Positions 29,552 to 33,875 of a stretch of DNA of 33,875 nucleotides are shown here, one piece after another. Every line of letters starts with the position of its first letter. The first letter of the stretch is position 1. The DNA lies in NCBI GenBank assembly GCA_015478725.1, contig JADMIG010000024.1:1-33875 (forward strand), given 5' to 3'. The DNA comes from Chloroflexota bacterium (GTDB taxonomy: Bacteria > Chloroflexota > Limnocylindria > Limnocylindrales > CSP1-4). The position numbers were made by a program, and so were the translations under genes. The notes beneath the pieces are model-generated. The model was not told the origin of the DNA, did not search any database, and worked only from the letters and a program-made list of their open reading frames with translations.

Positions 29552-29557
29552 ATATTA
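29552..29557 (-). promoter_or_regulatory. Candidate -10 of a leaderless promoter for the AAA operon
   Basis: TAATAT on the minus strand ends 6 bp before ATG 29545, so a transcript starting about 7 nt downstream would begin at the start codon. No Shine-Dalgarno precedes the ATG. The surrounding AT-rich patch (29550-29585) stands out in this GC-rich window. A -35 is not clear. Confidence 0.5.
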
Positions 29558-29703
29558 GCGTTCCGAGGAATTGCAATTGTGGCCGGGTACTGGGTTCGAC
29601 CGAGCAGGCATGCGATGTGCCGGCGCGATCGCAGGGTGATTTGGCTCCCTCGTTGGTGCCGCCTCGGGCGCAGCCCGATGAGGCAGATGGTCGCCAACTT
29701 TCG

Positions 29704-31248
29704 CTATGTAGCCAGAAAAGCAGCGACCCACTCTGGGACCACGATTCGAGGTGTGGAACCCGGAGGTTCAAGTCCTCTCGCCCCGACCATAACAACCAAG
29801 CGAGCCCCGTTCCAGGCCGCGGCCCATCCCTGAGCCTGCGCCGACGCGCTCGGATGGAGCTGCACCGTGCGGGTGCCGAGGACGTCGATCCGCTCGAACA
29901 GCGCCTCCGCGAGCTGCTTGCGGCCCGCGCCCTCGGCCTCCTCCCACAGTCGCGCCAGGTCACCGAGGTAGGCGGCCGCCTCGGTCGCGGTCGGGACGTC
30001 GGCGTTCGTCGCCTGCGCCGCGCGCTCGTCGTGGTCGAGCCGCCGCATCGTCGCACTGAGGGCGACCTCGTCGCGGTCGCGCCGATAGCGGGCCAGCGCG
30101 CTGTCGCGGTCGTGCTCGATCCGGGCGAGGGCCACTGGATCGGGTCCCGCCTCGTCGGCCGCGAGACCGGCGACGACAGCGGCGACGAGGCCGGCGTTCG
30201 CGCTCACGTGACCGAGGGCCTGGGCAACGATCCCCTCGAACGCCGCGGCGGGATAGCTCACCCCCTTGTGGCGATGATCGGTCGCGTGGCGGAACGCCCG
30301 CGGTGGTGGTGCCTTCGCGGCGAGCCAGGTCGGGCAGGCGAAGGTGTGGCGGTAGCGGTTCTGCTGGCCGATGATGTGGCGGCCACAGGCGGCGCAGTAC
30401 AACATCGAGAGGGCATACGTCCGCCAGCGGGTCGAGCGCCCCGGATGGCGGCGGGAGAAGCGGCCCCGGGCGAGCGCGACGCGGCCCCACAACCCTGGCT
30501 CGATGACCGGCGGCACCCGGGTCGGGGTGCCATCGCGCAGCTCGCCCTTGTAGAGCGGGTTGGTGAGGATGCCGCGGGCGGTGTAGAAGGGCAGGCCGAC
30601 CTGCTTCGCGACCTGCGCATCGGTGAGCCCCTCCGCCGCGGCGACGAAGCAGGCCCGGACCCGCGCCAGATCGGCGGGGATCGGCTCGAGGAGCGGCGGC
30701 CGTCCCGCGCGGCTGTACCCGAACGGCGGCTGACCACCGGGCTCGCCGAGGCGGCGCCGCTTCGCGGCGAGGCCCTCGCTGATCCGGCGGCCGAGCTTGC
30801 GGCTGTAGGACTCCGCCTCATGGGCCTCGCGGACGAAGTCGTCCCAGCGATCGGCATCGGAGGAGAGGATCCGCTCGTCGGCGAAGAGGACCGCGACCCC
30901 GGCAGCATGGAGCTCATCGACCGCGATGAGGGTCTGCTTGAGGTTGCGCGCGAAGCGACTGACGTAGCCGACGACGAGGATGTCGAAGGACCCTGCCCGG
31001 GCGGCGTCGAGCATCGCCGCGAACTCCGGGCGGAGGTGGACGGTCCGCCCCGAGGCGGCGGTCTGCCAGGCGATCCCGCTGTCAATGAGCCCGTACCGCT
31101 CGATCATCCGGTCGGCCTGTTCCGCCTGGGCCGCGGGTCCCCAGTTGTCGTACTGGCCGGCGGTCGACTCGCGGACCCAGCGGGCGGCCCGCCGGCCGCG
31201 GAGGTCGTCGGGCGAGGCGGGCAGTCGATGGAGCATGGTGGGTGTCAT
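29704..31248 (-). CDS. Large serine recombinase/integrase
   Basis: A 514-residue site-specific recombinase. The resolvase-like catalytic domain (residues 20-155) has RWVRESTAG with nucleophile Ser28, and VSRFARN (96-102) with the conserved arginines. The recombinase domain follows, with GGQPPFGYSRAGRPP and ILTNPLYKGELRDG, then a zinc ribbon (CAAC at 285-288, Cys305) and a coiled-coil motif (about 375-440). The last ~27 residues, VGARGLEPPGSTPRIVVPEW and beyond, are translated from the reverse complement of a tRNA 3' end, so the reading frame runs through the attachment site. It probably integrates an element at a tRNA gene. ATG 31248 or ATG 31236 may be the start. It is divergent from the zinc-finger gene. 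Confidence 0.9.
   Translation of the reverse strand: MTPTMLHRLPASPDDLRGRRAARWVRESTAGQYDNWGPAAQAEQADRMIERYGLIDSGIAWQTAASGRTVHLRPEFAAMLDAARAGSFDILVVGYVSRFARNLKQTLIAVDELHAAGVAVLFADERILSSDADRWDDFVREAHEAESYSRKLGRRISEGLAAKRRRLGEPGGQPPFGYSRAGRPPLLEPIPADLARVRACFVAAAEGLTDAQVAKQVGLPFYTARGILTNPLYKGELRDGTPTRVPPVIEPGLWGRVALARGRFSRRHPGRSTRWRTYALSMLYCAACGRHIIGQQNRYRHTFACPTWLAAKAPPPRAFRHATDHRHKGVSYPAAAFEGIVAQALGHVSANAGLVAAVVAGLAADEAGPDPVALARIEHDRDSALARYRRDRDEVALSATMRRLDHDERAAQATNADVPTATEAAAYLGDLARLWEEAEGAGRKQLAEALFERIDVLGTRTVQLHPSASAQAQGWAAAWNGARLVVMVGARGLEPPGSTPRIVVPEWVAAFLAT
29762..29789 (+). other. tRNA 3'-end fragment, probable att core
   Basis: GGAGG-TTCAAGT-CCTCT forms a T-arm (stem 29762-29766/29774-29778). 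It is followed by a 7-nt acceptor strand CGCCCCG, discriminator A and encoded CCA (29787-29789), the pattern of a tRNA-Pro 3' end. No matching CGGGGCG 5' acceptor strand or D-arm lies about 75 bp upstream, so this is only a 3' fragment. It lies inside the 3' end of the serine recombinase gene, as expected for an attachment site. Confidence 0.6.
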
Positions 31249-31436
31249 ACCTCGCTTCGTCCGATCAGTCCAGCGCCGTCCCGGCGAGGCGCCGGGCGTG
31301 GGCCTGCCGGATGCAGCTCACGAGCGCCCGGACGAGCGGATCGCCGGGACCGAGTCCACCGCCGACGGCGGCCGGGATGGCATCCGGCGCGGGGCCACTG
31401 CGCGGCCGGTGGGGGCGGCTCGATCGATCGCTCGGT
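31249..31436. promoter_or_regulatory. Divergent promoter region, recombinase / zinc-finger gene
   Basis: A 188-bp spacer between the recombinase (leftward) and the zinc-finger gene (rightward). It must hold both promoters. I see no clear -35/-10 pair and no strong dyad apart from CGATCGATCG near 31419-31428. Confidence 0.4.
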
Positions 31437-32528
31437 ATGGTGCTCATGGACGACACGATCGGCGGGCCAGTAGACTTGCGTCGAATTCGTGGAGAACCCG
31501 TGGAAGAGCGACGACCAGCGACCGATGCGGCCCTCGCCACCGGCGGGTGGGTGGTGGGCGAGACCTACGTCGTCCGAGATGCGATCGAGCGGCTCGATCT
31601 CCGCGGCCAGGCCGGGCGCCCGCTGCAGGGTCGAGCGGTCTGGGCCGTCGAGGAGGGCGACGGGCGCCTCGTCTGGCCCGAGCGCGATTGGCGCGGCCAG
31701 TGGGGCGCCATCCGCGATGAGGATCGGACGCTCCGGCCGGGCGAACGGCGGGTGCGGCTCATCGTCGAGGCGAGCCCCGACCCCCGAACCCGGACTCCGA
31801 CGGTGTGGGGACCAGGCGAGCGGGCAGGGCTCGCCGATGAACTCGTCGCCCTCGGCCAGGCGGATGAGGCGGCGATCGTCCGCTGGGTCGAGGCGCATGG
31901 CTTTCTCGGCATCCGGGCCGACCCGCACGAGTGGCACGAGAGCGTGGAGGAGATCCGGGCCGCCCTCGCCGTCCTCGGTCAGGCCCGTTCGCTCGTCGCG
32001 GCGATCCGCACCCTCACGGGTGACCCACTGCGGGCCGAGACCGAGCGGCTCCTGAGCCTGCCCCCGGGCCTGCTCACCGAGGCCCAGGCCGATCACGACC
32101 ACCAACCGCTGGCCGGCCCGCAGCTGGCGCGCGCATTCGGGATCGTGAAGCCGACCGCCGAGGCATGGCCCGGGGCCGGGGCGCACATCCAGGCCCTCTC
32201 TGCCCTGAGCTCGGTGCTCCAGGCGCCGCTCGAACGGTTCCTCCGGGTCCAGACGACGATCGCCCCGACCGGCGATGGGATGCGCCTCCAGGGGGCGATC
32301 GTCGCCGCGGGACCACTGGCGACGGCCTACCTGCGGACGCTCGACGAGGCGAGCTGGCCCGCCATCACGTACGTCGGGTCGCTGCTCCGCGTCAACTGGC
32401 AGACCCCCCGGCCCTGCGGCCGCTGCGGCCGAACGTTCCGGCCCTCTCGGCGGGATCGGAAGTGGTGCAGTGAGCGGTGCCGCTGGGCCGCCTCGAAGGC
32501 ACGCGCCGCCGCCCACCCGCCGGCCTAG
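31437..32528 (+). CDS. Protein with C-terminal C2-C2 zinc finger, function unknown
   Basis: A 363-residue protein. ATG 31437 is used; ATG 31446 is equally possible and GTG 31500 less so. The body has no motif I recognise: an acidic/Trp-containing N-terminal part (GGWVVGETYVVRDAIERLDL, VWPERDWRGQWGAI), then helices including VEEIRAALAVLGQARSLVAA. The C-terminus has CGRCGRTFRPSRRDRKWCSE, then RC: a CX2CX13CX3C zinc-binding site followed by a basic helix, reminiscent of the CGNR/ABATE-type zinc finger but without CGNR itself. CGNR proteins are putative transcription regulators, so a DNA- or RNA-binding role is plausible. It is divergent from the serine recombinase and may belong to the same element. 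Confidence 0.7.
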   Translation: MVLMDDTIGGPVDLRRIRGEPVEERRPATDAALATGGWVVGETYVVRDAIERLDLRGQAGRPLQGRAVWAVEEGDGRLVWPERDWRGQWGAIRDEDRTLRPGERRVRLIVEASPDPRTRTPTVWGPGERAGLADELVALGQADEAAIVRWVEAHGFLGIRADPHEWHESVEEIRAALAVLGQARSLVAAIRTLTGDPLRAETERLLSLPPGLLTEAQADHDHQPLAGPQLARAFGIVKPTAEAWPGAGAHIQALSALSSVLQAPLERFLRVQTTIAPTGDGMRLQGAIVAAGPLATAYLRTLDEASWPAITYVGSLLRVNWQTPRPCGRCGRTFRPSRRDRKWCSERCRWAASKARAAAHPPA

Positions 32529-33300
32529 GCGGCAGCGACACCGTCGTGCCGCGCCGCGCTACCGATGGCGGCGGTCGGACCCCTTGCCGCGCGGCCCCAT
32601 CTCGGGTGGGTTGACGGGATCAACCGGTCCGTCGGCGGCAGGGTTGCCCGATCTGAGCACGAATCATGGGCCGGCCGCCGGGCGCCACCTCCCGCCGGAG
32701 CAGCCGCTGCGGGCTCGTTCACGCACGAATTCGGGTGCGCGCGGGCGAACCGTCGACTTTCTCCATGACATGTTCAAAGTCGCGGATTCTGGGGTCCGGT
32801 CGCGACCCATCCCCCCGCGGTCAGGCCGCCGCTCGTGGGGTTTCACCCGGACTCGGGTGGCGCTCGCGGTCCTCGTCGCTCCACCGTGAGCACGCCCTCA
32901 CGCTGGGGGCGAGGGCGCCGACGCCGTGCTCGGAGCACCTCGACCGCCGCCGCTCGCGAGCCGTACGGTGCGACCCCGGGCGACGCAGCGCGCGGCGCTC
33001 ACCCACAGATCGGGGGCTCCGTCGGCTGCGAGGGACCACTCGGGGCGCGATCAGGTCATTCGTCGGTCCGCTCGATGGTCGTCGTAGATCCTCCTCGTCG
33101 CGAGAGCGCCCGTCAGCCTGGAGGGCGCTCCACGGCACCACCCGATCGCCATCGTTCCGGGCGTCGTCGAGGCGGGCCAGCGCCGATCTTGCCCGAGCGG
33201 TCGCCCCCGGGCACACCGTCGGCTCGACGTTGACCCTCGGGATGTGCCATGGGTCGGCCACCCGATCGGACATCAACCACCGGCACCGACGCCCGACCTC

Positions 33301-33336
33301 GGGGCCGATCTCGGGGCCGATCTCGGGGCCGATCTC
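33301..33336. repeat. 12-bp tandem repeat, 3 copies
   Basis: GGGGCCGATCTC occurs three times end to end (33301-33312, 33313-33324, 33325-33336). It is flanked by partial matches. It is too short and spacer-less to be a CRISPR array. Confidence 0.92.
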
Positions 33337-33377
33337 CGGCCTGATGTATCCCGAGAAACCCCGGCCGATCCCGACGC

Positions 33378-33540
33378 GAACGGCGGTCCGACCGACGGTC
33401 CGGTCGAGGGTCCGACCTCCGGCCAGGTCGGACGGATTCGGACACCCGATCGGACGGGATCGGACACGCGGCAAGGGGGTACGGACGCCGCCGAGGTCGG
33501 ACGGATTCGGACGGACTCGGACACCCGATCGGACGTCGGA
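33378..33540. repeat. Cluster of TCGGAC/GTCCGA motifs
   Basis: About a dozen TCGGAC or GTCCGA hexamers occur in 160 bp, in both orientations. Two larger related blocks near 33424-33454 and 33493-33533 share AGGTCGGACGGATTCGGAC and CACCCGATCGGACG. The second block has one extra GGACTCGGACG-like insert. The pattern could be a regulator or initiator binding array. Confidence 0.75.
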
Positions 33541-33611
33541 AGACCGCGGTCGATGCCCAGGGGCGGCACGGCGTTGCCCCCCCGAGCGGGGCATGGTCCG
33601 GTCGGCTGATC

Positions 33612-33875
33612 ATGGCTACCGACCCACTCGTCCTCCAGGCGGTCGCGGATGGCGCAGCCTCGACCGCCGGGGTCGAGGCGGGCACTGGTCTTGCCGAGCG
33701 CCGCAGCCGTCGCTCGCTCGATCGCCAGCTGCGCCTCGGGACGGTCTGGAGTCCCGCCTACGCCAGCTACGAGCTGACTCCGGTCGGGCGCGACCTCGTG
33801 GCTGACCTCGCCGCGCCGAGGCGGGAGGCCGCGATCGCGCGGCCCGAACAGGCTCCGCCACCGCCAGCGAGTCGA
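33612..33875 (+). CDS. Partial winged-helix-like DNA-binding protein (cut by window edge)
   Basis: An open frame from ATG 33612 runs without a stop to the right edge (88 codons seen). It reads MATDPLVLQAVADGAASTAG, then ERRSRRSLDRQLRLGTVWSP, then YELTPVGRDLVADL. A short helical HTH-like part followed by a wing ending in YELTPVGRDL is typical of MarR/PadR/ArsR-like winged helices. Its ligand and role are unknown because the C-terminus is missing. The repeat cluster just upstream could be its operator. No strong Shine-Dalgarno is visible. Confidence 0.6.
   Translation, partial: MATDPLVLQAVADGAASTAGVEAGTGLAERRSRRSLDRQLRLGTVWSPAYASYELTPVGRDLVADLAAPRREAAIARPEQAPPPPASR

Larger units (their letters stand above)
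32529..33611. other. Repeat-rich stretch without a clear gene
   Basis: No recognisable gene is seen in 1083 bp. A minus-strand frame at 32821-33594 stays open, but its sequence is Arg/Pro-rich and its middle is a translated 12-bp repeat, so I do not call it. The right part (33378-33540) is packed with TCGGAC and GTCCGA hexamers. The segment may hold the control region of the partial gene at 33612, or an element end. Confidence 0.5.

Noticed and set aside
29714-29789. A complete tRNA gene on the plus strand
   Set aside because: Only the T-arm and 3' acceptor strand are present. No pairing 5' acceptor strand, D-arm or anticodon arm could be folded.
29478-30056. Minus-strand frame containing WSGREDLNLR-type sequence
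   Set aside because: This is the well-known spurious translation of a reverse-complemented tRNA 3' end. The real gene here is the recombinase in another frame.
32821-33594. A 257-residue minus-strand protein
   Set aside because: The middle is the translated 12-bp repeat (PEIG units) and the rest is Arg/Pro-rich. There are no motifs or ribosome site.

Overview
The window is very GC-rich bacterial chromosome (roughly 70% GC by eye). GTG and TTG starts are common and CTC is the preferred leucine codon. A perfect CIRCE element, the order lepA-hemW-hrcA-grpE-dnaK, a gap-pgk-eno operon, a P/T-rich anchored surface protein and a Lys/Ala-tailed S20 together suggest a Chloroflexota bacterium, perhaps near the Limnocylindria/Ellin6529 lineage. 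That placement is an inference from gene content and was not tested by any search. No complete rRNA or tRNA gene was found.

Layout. 1-1423: repeat-rich sequence around one XRE-type regulator carrying a PD-(D/E)XK-like domain. 1424-5238: a class I heat-shock operon on the minus strand (hrcA-grpE-dnaK) behind a sigma70-like promoter with CIRCE. 5611-10456, minus strand: a DMT/EamA transporter, lepA, a CPBP membrane protease and hemW. 10977-11792, plus strand: rpsT, encoding S20 with an extra ~170-residue tail. 11866-16013, minus strand: gap, pgk, eno and a small membrane protein, joined by 4-bp gaps or GTGA overlaps. 16219-18347, minus strand: a ROK sugar kinase with a disrupted 5' end, a 46-residue Cys-containing protein and uridine phosphorylase. 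18363-22007, minus strand: a 1214-residue secreted, membrane-anchored protein with a lamin-tail domain and about seven OB-like repeats. 22236-24275, plus strand: a membrane protein and an MFS exporter.

From about 24276 to the right edge the content changes from housekeeping to accessory. There is a gene-poor kilobase, a coiled-coil lipoprotein, a decayed G1-type peptidase, and a less GC-rich two-gene operon (AAA ATPase plus DUF4276/TOPRIM-like protein). A tRNA 3'-end fragment follows, buried in the C-terminus of a large serine recombinase. Then come a divergent zinc-finger protein, a repeat-rich non-coding kilobase and a partial winged-helix gene cut by the window edge. I read this as a mosaic integration region, possibly two elements stacked at a tRNA site.

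The strongest candidate for an undescribed system is the AAA ATPase/DUF4276 operon (27067-29545). The ATPase has an unusual ~240-residue N-terminal extension, the two genes overlap or nearly abut, and the promoter looks leaderless. The architecture resembles two-gene anti-phage systems built on an ABC-type ATPase plus a TOPRIM-like effector. A defence role is inference only.
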